Shown here: piece after piece, positions 23,119-34,679 of the stretch
Position numbering within the stretch: the first letter of the stretch is position 1
Layout of the letters: each line of letters starts with the position of its first letter
Source: Antedon mediterranea
Taxonomy: Eukaryota > Echinodermata > Crinoidea > Comatulida > Antedonidae
Assembly (NCBI RefSeq): GCF_964355755.1
Contig: NC_092671.1
Coordinates: forward strand, 21,106,001-21,170,000
Length of the DNA: 64,000 nt
Direction of reading: 5' to 3'
Made by a program: the position numbers and the translations under genes
The notes under the pieces: model-generated
What the model was told of the DNA's origin: nothing
Databases searched by the model: none
What the model saw: the letters and a program-made list of their open reading frames with translations, nothing else

Positions 23119-23360
23119 AACCTATTTATTTATTTATTTATTTATTTATTTTGAATTACACCTTTAGATCGGTGGCACACTTAGCACAAAGGTGCATCCT
23201 TCACAATATAAAATATAACAATTAACAGAAAAGTAAAAAAAGGCAAAAGCAACTATCAACCCCTATCCTACCCCCCCCCCCCCTAATTTACATCGATACA
23301 TACAGTAGATCATTACTTTACACAATGAATACAAAACAAGATATAGTAAAAGTGTATAAA
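23119..23360 (-). other. LINE 3' tail with (AAATA)n, minus strand
   Basis: A (TTTA)n run at 23119-23151 is followed by non-coding DNA containing GATGCACCTTTGTGCTAAG on the minus strand. This is how CR1-like LINEs end. It suits the minus-strand RT fragments that follow. C-runs at about 23270-23283 and 23421-23430 lie nearby. From 23361 to 23544 nothing further is identified. Confidence 0.55.
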
Positions 23361-23544
23361 ATAAAATAAAATAAAATCAGCTGATAAAAACAGCTTATTA
23401 CGAAAAACCCCCAACTCCTCCCCCCCCCACTTTTTTTTCAATTTACTTAATGTAGCAATGTAGATAACATAGTGGAATACACTCATCTTGGCTAGAAATT
23501 AACGAGGCAAAAAATTTGCTACAAATTTCATTACGTTGTTGTTG

Positions 23545-23992
23545 TTAACGTTTTCCGTCTTCCGACATTACGCTTTCCACAATTTGTTTCCATTTTTTTC
23601 TGTTTATGGCAGGATGGTTTGTTATTGTGTTAGTGTCTACTAGTCCTTGTAAGTCTTTCTTTATTTGATTCATCCAGTTATTTCTTGGTCTTCCTACGGG
23701 TCGTTTTACTTTCCTGTTAGTTTCCTTCATTGTTTGTTTGATCATCCGGTAATCTAATTATGTGTCCATACCATTTTAGTCTCCTTCGTTTAATTCTTTT
23801 ACTCCATTCTTCTTGTTTTGTTATCTCGTATATTTTACACACTCTATCTGTTAATTTAATATCTATCATCTTTCGCAACATTTTCCTGTTATATATATCT
23901 ATACTCTCTTGTAATTTTTTGTTTAGTACCCAGAGTTCACTGTTATATAAGAAAATACTTGCTATATATGCGTAAAACAAACGGGATTTCAT
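23545..23992 (-). pseudogene. LINE C-terminal domain remnant (WYGH/GRP type)
   Basis: Two overlapping minus-strand frames encode a LINE C-terminal tail: LYNSELWVLNKKLQES, RKMLRKMID, WSKRIKRRRLKWYGHIIRL, then after a frameshift near 23725 VKRPVGRPRNNWMNQI and KKWKQIVESV. The order W-L-N-K, RRRL+WYGH, GRP+NxW is typical of the region after the RT in several LINE clades. It differs in type from the CR1-like fragment at 24000-24680, so the junction near 23995 is a fusion of two elements. No catalytic region is present. Confidence 0.7.
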
Positions 23993-23999
23993 AATGCTA

Positions 24000-24680
24000 T
24001 GTTTACGTACATTTAACTGTATTAAGTTACACTGATCAAGAGCTAGATTATAGTGTGAAAACAGAGGCCCTAGAATAATTTTACAAGCTCGCTTTTGGAT
24101 TCAAGTTGGGTAAGACCAGAATGCCACACAGGAGCAGCGTATTCAGTTAAGGGTCTGATATACCCAGTGTAAATAGTTAATAAGTCAACAATTGGCGTTT
24201 TGAATCGCTTAAGTACTTTCAACATATATAATCTACCATTAGCTTTGCTAAGCACTTTAGTGATATGAGAGCTCCATTTAAGATCAGAACTAATGTTAAC
24301 GCCTAAGATTGTAGTATTATTCACAATGTGCAACGGCTGTCCATCAATGTTGACAACCTGATTAACATTTTCTCATACATTTACACTCATAACTAAACAT
24401 TGCTAGGATTAAGTTTCATATTATTAACTGTCGCCCATTGCGATAGTTCGTTTAAGTGATTTTGCATAAAGCTAGGTTGTTTGCTAAGACGGGGTTCGAC
24501 AATGGTAATATTATCAACATACTTAAATACGTCAATCGTCTTATCGTAAAAAACATCATTAACCATGGCAAGGAAGCAGAGGGGTCCTAAGCTGGTACCT
24601 TGAGGGACACCTCCATGAATGTATTCCCATTCACTAATGGTGCCTAGATATCTAACACATTGTGTTCTATCACTTAGAAA
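24000..24680 (-). pseudogene. CR1-like LINE reverse-transcriptase fragment with a mutated YVDD box
   Basis: From 24680 downwards, the minus strand reads SDRTQCVRYLGTISEW, GGVPQGTSLGPLCF, then KYVDNITIVE where the catalytic box should be YVDD: GAT-AAT at about 24518-24523 replaces the second aspartate by asparagine. It continues with LSQWATVNNMKLNPS and, after frame breaks, ILGVNISSDLKW, LYMLKVLKRFKTPIVDL, YIRPLTEYAAPVWHSGL and KRACKIILGP, ending at about 24000. This is the usual CR1 order from RT motif B to the C-terminal end. The N-terminal RT and endonuclease are missing. Confidence 0.8.
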
Positions 24681-26731
24681 ACACGTGTGTTGTTTTTGAG
24701 TGCTTTTGGTTTTTATCCCTTAAAAAGATTTTCTCTTTCCATTCTTTTGGAATTGCGTTTAATACAATTTGCCATTCAGCAATCCAGTTTGATTTATACC
24801 TAAGCATATCAAGTAATTCATTTGCGTTAATTAACCTATTCTCAATTACAACATCCTTAATATTTCGCACACCTGACCTTATCCAGTTTCTAAAAAATAA
24901 TGACATGTCATTGTATAAAATCATTTTGTTATACCAGAGTTGTTGATGCATCATAACATAATTGACGTTTAGTCATACCACTATTAAGTTTGACTAAAAT
25001 ACATAGTATAGATTTATAGAAATCGGGTATGGCTTTAAAAATAGCATTTTTTTTTATCAATATATGATATGTTTTCAATAATATCTTTTGGGCCTATTCT
25101 ATTAAAATATGTGTTTGGCAGACATTTCCACTTTGAATCCTCATTGTTATACAATCTTTTAAGCCAAGATATTTTTAAAGATTTAACCTGTAACCTGAAA
25201 TCAGGCGCTTTAACCCCACCACTTTCATATTCGTTTATAAGAACTACTCTTTTAACCTTTTCTCTTTTTCCATCCCACAAAAAGTCAAAAATTATGTTAT
25301 CAACACGTTTTAGAACACTTTCAGGCGTGTCTATAATACTTGCAACATAAACAAGTTTCGACAGGGCAAGCGTCTTTAAGATAATTATTTTTCTAAAAAT
25401 GGTCAGATTTCTTTTTCGCCACGATTTAAGCGTGTTTTGTAACGAATAGATTTTTTCGGACCAATTTTTAGCAAAACAAAATTCTTTTTCATGCCCAATA
25501 TAAATACCTAAAACCGTCAGAAATCCAATTAATGTCCAATAGGTCGTCCCTTTTCTTCCATTTTCCAAGCCACATGGCATTTGTTTTTTCTTTGTTAAGT
25601 CTTAACCCAGACACACTACCAAATTTGATAACAACATCAATACACTTTTTTATGCTGTTCTCATCTTTCATAAATAAGACCGTGTCGTCTGCAAGTTGTG
25701 CAATTTTGACCTCGACAACTGGGTTTGATAAAAGTATACCTTTAATAAGTTTATCCTGTTTTATCTTTAACGCCATAATTTCAGCGACCAAGATGAACAG
25801 AAGTGCGGATAAAGGACAACCTTGTCTTATACCTCTAAACATTTTAAAGCTTTTTGAGCACCATCCATTGTTTAAAATAATACATTCTGTTTCAGCATAT
25901 AGAACTCTGACCCATGCAATAAAAGACGGTCCAAAATTGAAATGGTACAAGAAAAGTTCTGTCTACTGTGTCAAAAGCTTTTCTAAAGTCTAAACTTAAT
26001 AATGCCCCTGATAACTTGCTAGTATCCATATATTCAATTACATCTTCGATCAATCTGATGTTTTCACCACCAAAACGGCCTCTAATGTACCCTTTTTGAT
26101 CATTACTCACAATTGTTTTAATAACATTTTGTAGCCTTTTTGTTAAAACAAAGGTGGCAATTTTATAGTCAGTGTTTAAGAGAGTTATGGGTCTCCAATT
26201 GTTTAGGTCTTCGTGATCACCTTTTTTAAATATTAAGTTTATTACTCCCTTTTTTTTGCGTATTTGATAGTGCTCCATTCTTTAAACATAGATTGAGAGC
26301 ATTGCAGAGTAATACGCCAATCTTGGGCCATAATGTCTGATAGAATTCTACCGTGAGACCATCGGTACCTGGCGCTTTATTTAGTTTCATACTCCGTATC
26401 GCTTCTTCGCATTCTACGGAGGTTAATTCTCCTTCACATAACCCCTTTTCAAGATGTGTTAACTTTGGAACGTCTATTAAATTTAAATAATTTTGAATAT
26501 CATTTGCTTGTATGTCCTCTTTTGCATACACCTTTTCAAAGTGTTTGACTTCTTCAATCAGGATATCTTTAGTTTTTGTGGCGCATGTTCCGTCAGATTT
26601 TTTAAATCTTTTTATTTGTTTTCTTTTCCCGTTATTTTTTTCCAGACCAAGGAAGTATTTGGAGTTCTTTTCTCCTTCTTCTACCCATTTCGTTCTTTAA
26701 CGAATTTGAGCCCCTTTTGCCTCATAGGCAT
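24670..26731 (-). pseudogene. Tx1/L1-like LINE ORF2, reverse-transcriptase half
   Basis: Continuation of the ORF2 that begins at 35763, separated from it by the 26733-34691 insertion. From 26731 downwards: AKGAQIR, TKWVEEGEKNSKYFLGLEK, ELTSVECEEAIRSMK, KAPGTDGLTVEFYQTLW, FKKGDHEDLNNWRPITLLN, QKGYIRGRFGGENIRLI, LSLDFRKAFDTVD, GIRQGCPLSALLFILVAEI and QLADDTVLF (catalytic ADD intact), then NLTIFRKIIILKTLALSKLVY and FLWDGKREKVKR. Frameshifts lie near 26250 (an A-run), 25945 and 25515, with stops near 25035. It ends within the C-terminal region at about 24670, where it joins the CR1-like fragment. Non-functional. Confidence 0.9.
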
Positions 26732-26732
26732 A

Positions 26733-26744
26733 CACAGCAAAATT
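26733..26744 (+). repeat. terminal inverted repeat, left
   Basis: CACAGCAAAATT. The similarity to the right end continues imperfectly into CTTGTTTTAAGAAA-type sequence. The TA at 26731-26732 is the left target-site copy. Confidence 0.9.
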
Positions 26745-26759
26745 TGAAATTCTAAGCAA

Positions 26760-28785
26760 GAAAAAAAAATCTTGTTTTAAGAAAAAATTCTTAAAATAAG
26801 TATTTTTTTTCTTGTCAAGATTTAAAATTACTTAAAACAAGAAATAATTTTCTAGAAAAGACACATTTTCTTAAATTAAGTTTTGCAATATTCTTGAAAA
26901 TGCTTATTACAAGAAATATTTTACTTAAAATAAGAAGTCAATATCATTCTCTTCTTATTAAGAATAGTTTTGCTTAAAACAAGATTTGAAAATACTTAAT
27001 TTGAAAAGTATTTTACTTAAAATAAGAAATCTATATTATATTTATCCCTATCAAGAATAATTTTTCTTAAATCAAGATTGATGAATTATAAAAATTACTT
27101 AAAACAATCAATATTTTTCTAGGTAAGACAAAGTTTCTTAAATTAGGTTTTGCAATAGTCTTGAAAATACTTGTTTTGAGAAATATTTTACTTAAAATAA
27201 GAAGTCAATTTCACACTACCCTTATCAAGATTATTTTTACTTGAATCAAGATTCGCAATATTCTTGAAAATGCTTATTACAAGAAATATTTTACTTAAAA
27301 TAAGAAGTCAATATCATTCTCTTCTTATTAAGAATAGTTTTGCTTAAAACAAGATTTGAAAATACATAATTTGAAAAGTATTTTACTTAAAATAAGAAAT
27401 CAATATTATATTTATCCCTATCAAGAATAATTTTTCTTAAATCAAGATTGATGAATTCTAAAAATTACTTAAAACAATAAATATTTTTCTAGGTAAGACA
27501 AAGTTTCTTAAATTAGGTTTCGCAATATTCTTAAAAATACTTATTTTGAGAAATGTTTTACTTAAAATAAGAAGTCAATATCATACTATCTTATCAAGAC
27601 TATTTTTGCTTAAATTGAGATTCGCAATATTTTTAAAAATACTTATTTTGAGAAATGTTTTACTTAAAATAAGAAGTCAATATCATACTATCTTATCAAG
27701 ACTATTTTTACTTGAATCAAGATTCGCAATATTCTTAAAAATACTTATTTCGAGAAATGTTTTACTTAAAATAAGAAGTCAATATCATACTATCTTATCA
27801 AGACTATTTTTGCTTAAATTGAGATTCGCAATATTTAAAAAAATACTTATTTTGAAAAATGTTTTACTTAAAATAAGAAGTCAATATCATACTATCCTAT
27901 CAAGACTATTTTTGCTTGAATTCAGATTCGCAATATTCTGATTTTGAGAAATGTTTTACTTAAAATAAGAAGTCAATATCATACTATCTTATCAAGACTA
28001 TTTTTACTTGAATCAAGATTCGCAATATTCTTTAAAATACTTATTTTGAGAAATGTTTTACTTAAAATAAGAAGTCAATATCATACTATCTTATCAAGAC
28101 TATTTTTGCTTAAATTGAGATTCGCAATATTTTTAAAAATACTTATTTTGAGAAATGTTTTACTTAAAATAAGAAGTCAATATCATACTATCTTATCAAG
28201 ACTATTTTTACTTGAATCAAGATTCGCAATATTCTTAAAAATACTTATTTCGAGAAATGTTTTACTTAAAATAAGAAGTCAATATCATACTATCTTATCA
28301 AGACTATTTTTGCTTAAATTGAGATTCGCAATATTTTAAAAAATACTTATTTTGAAAAATGTTTTACTTAAAATAAGAAGTCAATATCATACTATCCTAT
28401 CAAGACTATTTTTGCTTGAATTCAGATTCGCAATATTCTGATTTTGAGAAATGTTTTACTTAAAATAAGAAGTCAATATCATACTATCTTATCAAGACTA
28501 TTTTTACTTGAATCAAGATTCGCAATATTCTTTAAAATACTTATTTTGAGAAATGTTTTACTTAAAATAAGAAGTCAATATCATACTATCTTATCAAGAC
28601 TATTTTTGCTTAAATTGAGATTCGCAATATTTTTAAAAATACTTATTTTGAGAAATGTTTTACTTAAGATAAGAAGTCAATATCATACTATATCCTATCA
28701 AGACTATTTTTGCTTGAATTGAAGTCAATTCTATTTTAATATTCTTAAAAATACTTATTTTGAGAAATGTTTTACTTAAAATAGA
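26760..28785. repeat. left subterminal array, ~100-bp monomers in higher-order repeats
   Basis: Monomers of about 100 bp contain GAGAAATGTTTTACTTAAAA, TAAGAAGTCAATATCATACT and TATCAAGACTATTTTT. In the distal half they repeat as a block of about 502 bp (anchors at 27938 and 28440). In the proximal half a different block of about 365 bp recurs (anchors near 26886 and 27250, with TGCTTATTACAAG). Long plus-strand open frames with a repeated LLKIRSQYHTILSRLFLL word are by-products: the ~99-bp period keeps the frame open. Confidence 0.95.
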
Positions 28786-29735
28786 TTGTCAATATCCTTA
28801 TATTCACACAACGGTAGAGCAGTTAGCACTTCAGTTTCAACTGATGAAAGAATCTGGGTAATCAAACTGTTTGTGCTTTGAATAATCGATTGCACTGCAA
28901 CCACCTAAAGAAAATAATATTGATTTAATATTTTTTATATTCAAGTTTTAATATGTTTAAAAAATAAGTTGTGCTTTAGTTGGGGAGCTATGCAGCCTAA
29001 CAAAAAAAATGTTATTTGTATACAATGAAATTGGTCACAAAAAAATGCAACATAAACTTAGAGTGTATAATGCCTAGGCCTAGGCCTAGTACCCAAGTCC
29101 TATAGTTACTATAGCTAATAGTCCTGTATATAACAGTACCAGCAAGGCCTAGGAAATAGACGTATTTCTCTAATAAAAAATAGTTTAAAATGCATAATTG
29201 TTGTAATTTTAAAGCAAAATGGCTTACCTGTGGAATCTTGTTTCTCTCCTTTAATTTTAGTAGAAAGAAATCAGCATTTTTTATACTATTATCTGCTTGT
29301 TCATCCTCTAGTTAGTAGGCCTTCTTGCTGAGCATCAGCAAGATAATTAATATTAAACAATCATTAACAACAGTATAACAATACTAGAATTATCACTACT
29401 ACTATCGTCAGTTGATAAATCATCCCCGTTATAATAGTTTTTTTCTTCATTAACTTCGTCAGTCTCCTAGTCTAGGCCTAGTTCTACTTCATCCTCAATT
29501 GGCATCCTCGTTTTCTCCAGGCATACTTATTACTGATGTTTCCATCGTCAACTGCAGGAGGTTGCCGATTGTTATACTCGTCCTTAAAATGGCGTCTTAT
29601 GACATGCTTGTAAAACGAATTGTAAATTCCAAAGCTTGCCGGGCAGCGAACCACCAATTCCACATGTTACTCGAAAATTCGGAGTATTTCCATGAATTGA
29701 ATTATAATGCCTTAGCAAATAGGGTAGCAAATACT
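28776..29735 (-). pseudogene. decayed C2H2-finger gene of the TA element
   Basis: Minus-strand exons are visible. First, about 29735-29500: NSIHGNTPNF, then a finger of C-x4-C-x12-H-x4-H type (CGIGG, then a break, then PASFGIYNSFYKHVIRRH). A 4-bp insertion at 29646-29649 breaks the frame exactly at the second zinc-binding Cys. An acidic stretch (DDLSTDDSSSDNSS) follows. A middle exon ends at 29228 with FFLLKLKERNKIPQ and a GTAAGC donor. The last exon, 28904-28776, has a TTTCTTTAG acceptor and encodes VQSIIQSTNSLITQ. Its stop codon lies inside the first array monomer. I recall proteins with this order only as uncharacterised repeat families in fish and invertebrates. Confidence 0.6.
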
Positions 29736-30120
29736 GTACCTACTTCAGTTTACTGGCACCAACTTATCGCTTTTTTTCGGACTGCAACAAACATGTGTCA
29801 TTATTATTGTCTGTCGTATTACTGTTGGTCCAGACGTTTTACAGATTTGCTTTAACCACCATGGAGGTTTATACCTCCATGCTTTAACGTTGAGCAGTAT
29901 AATGACCTTATACATTCTGGGTAAAAGGCCAGCGATAAATTTTTGGTTATAGTTGAAAAACAACACTGTGTGTGGTCGATGACCTAGCTCCCGGCGGGAT
30001 CATGGCCAACGGTTTTTTAAAGTAATCATTCAAAATCTAGAGTTTGTAAGTAAAAGACACCTTTCATCGCAATTTATATATTAAATGCTTCAATAGGCCT
30101 AGTAAGATTAGTCTAATATA
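29736..30120. promoter_or_regulatory. intergenic region between two divergent genes
   Basis: The minus gene reads leftwards from about 29735 and the plus gene starts at 30121, so this region should hold both promoters. It contains a palindrome at 29856-29880 (CATGGAGGT-TTA-TACCTCCATG), the same word as at 11889-11990. No obvious TATA box that I would defend. Confidence 0.4.
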
Positions 30121-32220
30121 ATGTCGAAGGAAGACGCTTTGTTGAAGATCCGAGAAATAGATGAAGAAATGGCCAACATTTTAACAGGTTCGTAGGCCTA
30201 ATAATTATATTTTAATCTGCCAGCAGTCTAGGCCTAGCCTAGGCTCCTTCCTAGTTAGTAATACTGTAGGCCTTGAACTAGTAGGTCTAGGCTAGCCTAC
30301 TATGCCTGTACTGACGGGCAGGTGTATAGGTTTAGCTTAGCATTTTAGTTCAGACATTGACAGAGGGGACAAATATTGTCGGACCTATTTCAGCTAGGTA
30401 TAAGGAAGGCCTAATAATAGATAATACAATTTATATAATGTAACAGTTATTTTGTAATGTAGCCATGAAATATCTACGAAGGATTATACTGTATTATATA
30501 CACATATTCCAATGAGAAATATGACATTTAAAAACACTTCTTTATATTTAATTAATTGTACACACTAAGTAATCCCCGAAGTGATCACATCGATATTGAA
30601 ACTTTATGTTTTTAACTCTAAATTTAAAAAAAACATACTAAAAAAACAAACAAAAAACATACGTACTGCATAACTAAAATTGTTATATTAAATTTCTTTT
30701 TAAAAAACTGTGTTATTTACAATATCTTAAATTATTTGTTAGGTAATTGAAGAAGTTCGAAGGATACTAATTATTACTAGGCAAAGAGGAATGAAATACA
30801 AAAGAAAGCTTTTTAAAAAAGTGCTTAGCAAATTTTTCCAAAGAAGAGAATAATATAGTTTATTTTGGTATTTTAAAGAGAAACACCAGTCCTCCATCTG
30901 GTAAGTACAGTGTATGTTTTTGTACTTTTATCTATTCATAAATAGTTTTATAATGGACCAATGGTAGTGAGGAAAATACGTGTACATATTGTGTACGTAT
31001 TTTTAACAGCTTGGTTCGACTCAAGCTAGTGTCATGCACTCCTCCCTTTGACAACTAAAATTAAATAAATGACTTATGAATATTAATTTTTGACATATTA
31101 ATGCTCTCCTGGCCAGCCCACCCTTTCCCCTTCCTTTTACATTGACCACCTACAAAACTGTAGGCTACATTATTAAAAATTTGAGCTACAGTATATCAAG
31201 TTTATGTCCATACATTATTCCACTCATTTAAATAAATTTATATAATATAATGTTTTCAATTTGTTATTTTTGGTTAGGTTCAAAGATAACCCAAATGTTG
31301 TCAAACATATTTGTTGGGAAAAACTCATCAAAAAAAGTCTGCCGACCTTGAAGGTATTTAGTGTTTTTTAAAATTTAAAATACAAGTAACATTATGTACA
31401 TTAAAAAAAAATATCTTAAAGTGTTTTTTTAAAATAGCTTAAAATTCGAGGTATATACTATGTTTACAATAATTTATTAAAATCAAACAATTAAACAAAA
31501 TTTACATTTAATTGTATGATTGTTATTATAAACATTGATACGGAATAAAAACATCAATTAGGATTGAGCACCGTTTTGCGTATTGTCTTCCTAAATAGTA
31601 ATATTAAAAATAAATTTAGACCCTAATAATTTAACTAAAAATAATAGATACAGCCAGGCCTGTCTTTGGGATCGGTATAAACAGGGCAAAGTTTGTGATT
31701 AAAAAGTTCAAATGCATATTCCACCCACCCTTATGTCTTATAATGTAAAATTATTCTTACCACCGTTCTAATATTGCGTCATGTTTTTGTGTTTACCGCC
31801 CCAGATATAGGACTCTAAAACCACACCGTACCCAATTAGTTGATGATGTTACACATATTTTAAATACAGTAATAACTAAAACTATATTAATCTCTTTTCA
31901 TTTTTAGGAACATGAATAAAGATCCAGAATCCTGGTCTTCACGCCGATCAGGTAATATGCCGGTATTGCTTTTGGACACAGAAATGGCCTACATTAAAGT
32001 TTAGCAAACAATTCTAACTACAAAGAAAGCAAAATTAGATGAGGCTCTAGTTACTCTCCTCTCCACTTTTTACCTTCTGGATTTCGATTATCCAAAATGA
32101 AAAGAAGTAGGCCTCACTATTCTTTAACAGTTAGTGATTTGTGATGAAAACACACCTGTACACTTGACAAAGGCTGTTGAATCATCATTAGTATACATTA
32201 ATAAATTTAAAGACACCTAA
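30121..32220 (+). pseudogene. decayed second gene of the TA element, four visible exons
   Basis: Exon 1, 30121-30187: ATG, MSKEDALLKIREIDEEMAN, then a phase-1 GT. Exon 2, 30743-30900: TTGTTAG acceptor, VIEEVRRILIITRQRG, a frameshift, ending at GTAAGT. Exon 3, 31278-31353: GGTTAG acceptor, FKDNPNVVKHICWEKLIKK. Exon 4, 31908-32220: TTTCATTTTTAG acceptor, then one frame with three in-frame stops (32002-32004, 32098-32100, 32125-32127) reading SRRSGNMPVLLLDTEM, EALVTLLSTFYLLDFDYPK and LVICDENTP. The last part resembles, from memory, the C-terminus of an uncharacterised protein family common in fish and marine invertebrates. Exon phases no longer agree, so the gene is dead. Confidence 0.5.
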
Positions 32221-32419
32221 TAGTTTAAAGCCCAGGTGCGGGAGAAGAATTTTACGAAATTTGTATTTTACCATTTTAATGTTTTTAAGTTTTCTTTTGA
32301 TGGCATTTTATTATTAATAAAAACAAGTTTGTTTTAAAGAAGTTGTATATATTATTGTACCTAATGTCATGTAAATTGTAGTTCTTAATGAAAATAACAG
32401 TATTGTTAATATTATGTTT

Positions 32420-34660
32420 TATAACATTCTTGAATTTATTTGTTTAAGTAAAATATTACTTAAAATGAGTATTCATTTATCGTTCTTAAAATAAATTTTT
32501 AATGATTTATATTTTATAGAATTCTTGTTTCAAGCAATTTTTTTCCCAATATAAGTAAGAATTTACGAATTTTAATTTGATAGAATTCTTGTTTCAAGCA
32601 ATACTTTTCTTAAAATAAGTAAACATTTACTGGTTTTTATTTGATAGACTTCTTGTTTACTTATTTTAAAAAAAGTTTTGCTTGAAACAAGAATTCTACA
32701 AATAAAAATCGGATCTTACTTATTTTAAGAAATATATTGCTTGAAACAAGAAAACTAAAAATATAAATCGGAATATTCTTACTTATTTTAAGAAAAATAT
32801 TGCTTAAAACAAGAATTCTAAAAAATACAAACCGGAATATTCTTACTTATTTTAAGAAAAATATTGCTTGAAACAAGAATTCTACAAATAAAAATCGGAA
32901 TATTCTTACTTATTTTAAGAAATATATTGCTTGAAACAAGAATTCAAAAAATACAAATCAGAATATTCTTACTTATTTTAAGAAAAATATTGCTTGAAAC
33001 AAGAATTCAAAAAATACAAATCGGAATATTCTTACTTATTTTAAGAAAAATATTGCTTGAAACAAGAATTCAAAAAATACAAATCGGATATTCTTACTTA
33101 TTTTAAGAAATATATTGCTTGAAACAAGAATATTAAAATTAAAAATCGGAATATTCTTACTTATTTTAAGAAAAATATTGCTTAAAACAAGAATTCTAAA
33201 AAATACAAATCGGAATATTCTTACTTATTTTAAGAAAAATATTGCTTGAAACAAGAATTCTACAAATAAAAATCGGAATATTCTTACTTATTTTAAGAAA
33301 TATTTTGCTTGAAACAAGAATTCAAAAAATACAAATCGGAATATTCTTACTTATTTTAAGAAAAATATTGCTTGAAACAAGAATTCAAAAAATACAAATC
33401 GGAATATTCTTACTTATTTTAAGAAAAATATTGCTTGAAACAAGAATTCAAAAAATAAAAATCGGAATATTCTTACTTATTTTAAGAAATATCTTGCTTG
33501 AAACAAGAATTCAAAAAAATACAAATCGGAATATTCTTACTTATTTTAAGAAATATATTGCTTGAAACAAGAATTCTATAAAATACAAATCGGAATATTC
33601 TTACTTATTTTAAGAAAAATATTGCTTGAAACAAGAATTCAAGAAATACAAATCGGAATATTCTTACTTATTTTAAGAAATATATTGCTTGAAACAAGAA
33701 TATTAAAATTAAAAATCGGAATATTCTTACTTATTTTAAGAAAAATATTGCTTAAAACAAGAATTCTAAAAAATACAAATCGGAATATTCTTACTTATTT
33801 TAAGAAAAATATTGCTTGAAACAAGAATTCTACAAATAAAAATCGGAATATTCTTACTTATTTTAAGAAATATTTTGCTTGAAACAAGAATTCAAAAAAT
33901 ACAAATCGGAATATTCTTACTTATTTTAAGAAAAATATTGCTTGAAACAAGAATTCAAAAAATACAAATCGGAATATTCTTACTTATTTTAAGAAAAATA
34001 TTGCTTGAAACAAGAATTCAAAAAATAAAAATCGGAATATTCTTACTTATTTTAAGAAATATCTTGCTTGAAACAAGAATTCAAAAAAATACAAATCGGA
34101 ATATTCTTACTTATTTTAAGAAATATATTGCTTGAAACAAGAATTCTATAAAATACAAATCGGAATATTCTTACTTATTTTAAGAAATATCTTGCTTGAA
34201 ACAAGAATTCAAAAAAATACAAATCGGAATATTCTTACTTATTTTAAGAAATATATTGCTTGAAACAAGAATTCTATAAAATACAAATCGGAATATTCTT
34301 ACTTATTTTAAGAAATATATTGCTTGAAACAAGAATTCAAAAAAATACAAATCGGAATATTCTTACTTATTTTAAGAAAAATATTGCTTGAAACAAGAAT
34401 TCTATTTTAAAAAATCGATAAATTGTTACTTATTTTAAGGCAGATACTGCTTAAAACAAGAATGAAAAAAGCAATTAAATTCTTGGTAAGAATATTGTTC
34501 TTAAAGTATTATTTCTTGGCAAGAATAATTTTCTTGATAAGAATTTGTGTGATTCTTGTTAAGAATTTTACGATTCTTGGTAAGCCAAAAAGTATTGAAA
34601 TACGGACAAGTCAAAATTTACTTGTTTCAAGAAATATTTTGCTTGAAACAAGTTTTTTTT
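32420..34660. repeat. right subterminal array, ~63-bp monomers with higher-order repeats and an orientation switch
   Basis: Monomers of about 63 bp contain GGAATATTCTTACTTATTTT, AAGAAAAATATTGCTTGAAA and CAAGAATTC. A nine-monomer block of about 570 bp recurs almost unchanged (anchors 33242 and 33812). Before about 32655 the same words run in the reverse orientation (GAATTCTTGTTTCAAGCAA), so the array flips there. Frames with a LETRIQKIQIGIFLLILRK word are array by-products. Confidence 0.95.
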
Positions 34661-34679
34661 TTCTTAAAACAAGAATCAG

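Noticed and set aside
27546-28722. Three long plus-strand open frames with a repeated LLKIRSQYHTILSRLFLL word
   Set aside because: They only read through the ~99-100-bp tandem monomers of the left array. The period is near a multiple of three, which keeps the frame open. No start context, domain or splice signal.
29499-29855. 118-residue plus-strand open frame
   Set aside because: It lies antisense to the C2H2 exon of the minus gene, which has coherent zinc-finger spacing. The plus frame shows no motif and is the shadow.
32864-34135. Several ~107-residue open frames with a LETRIQKIQIGIFLL repeat
   Set aside because: By-products of the 63-bp array (63 is divisible by three). Identical frames recur because the DNA block of ~570 bp recurs.
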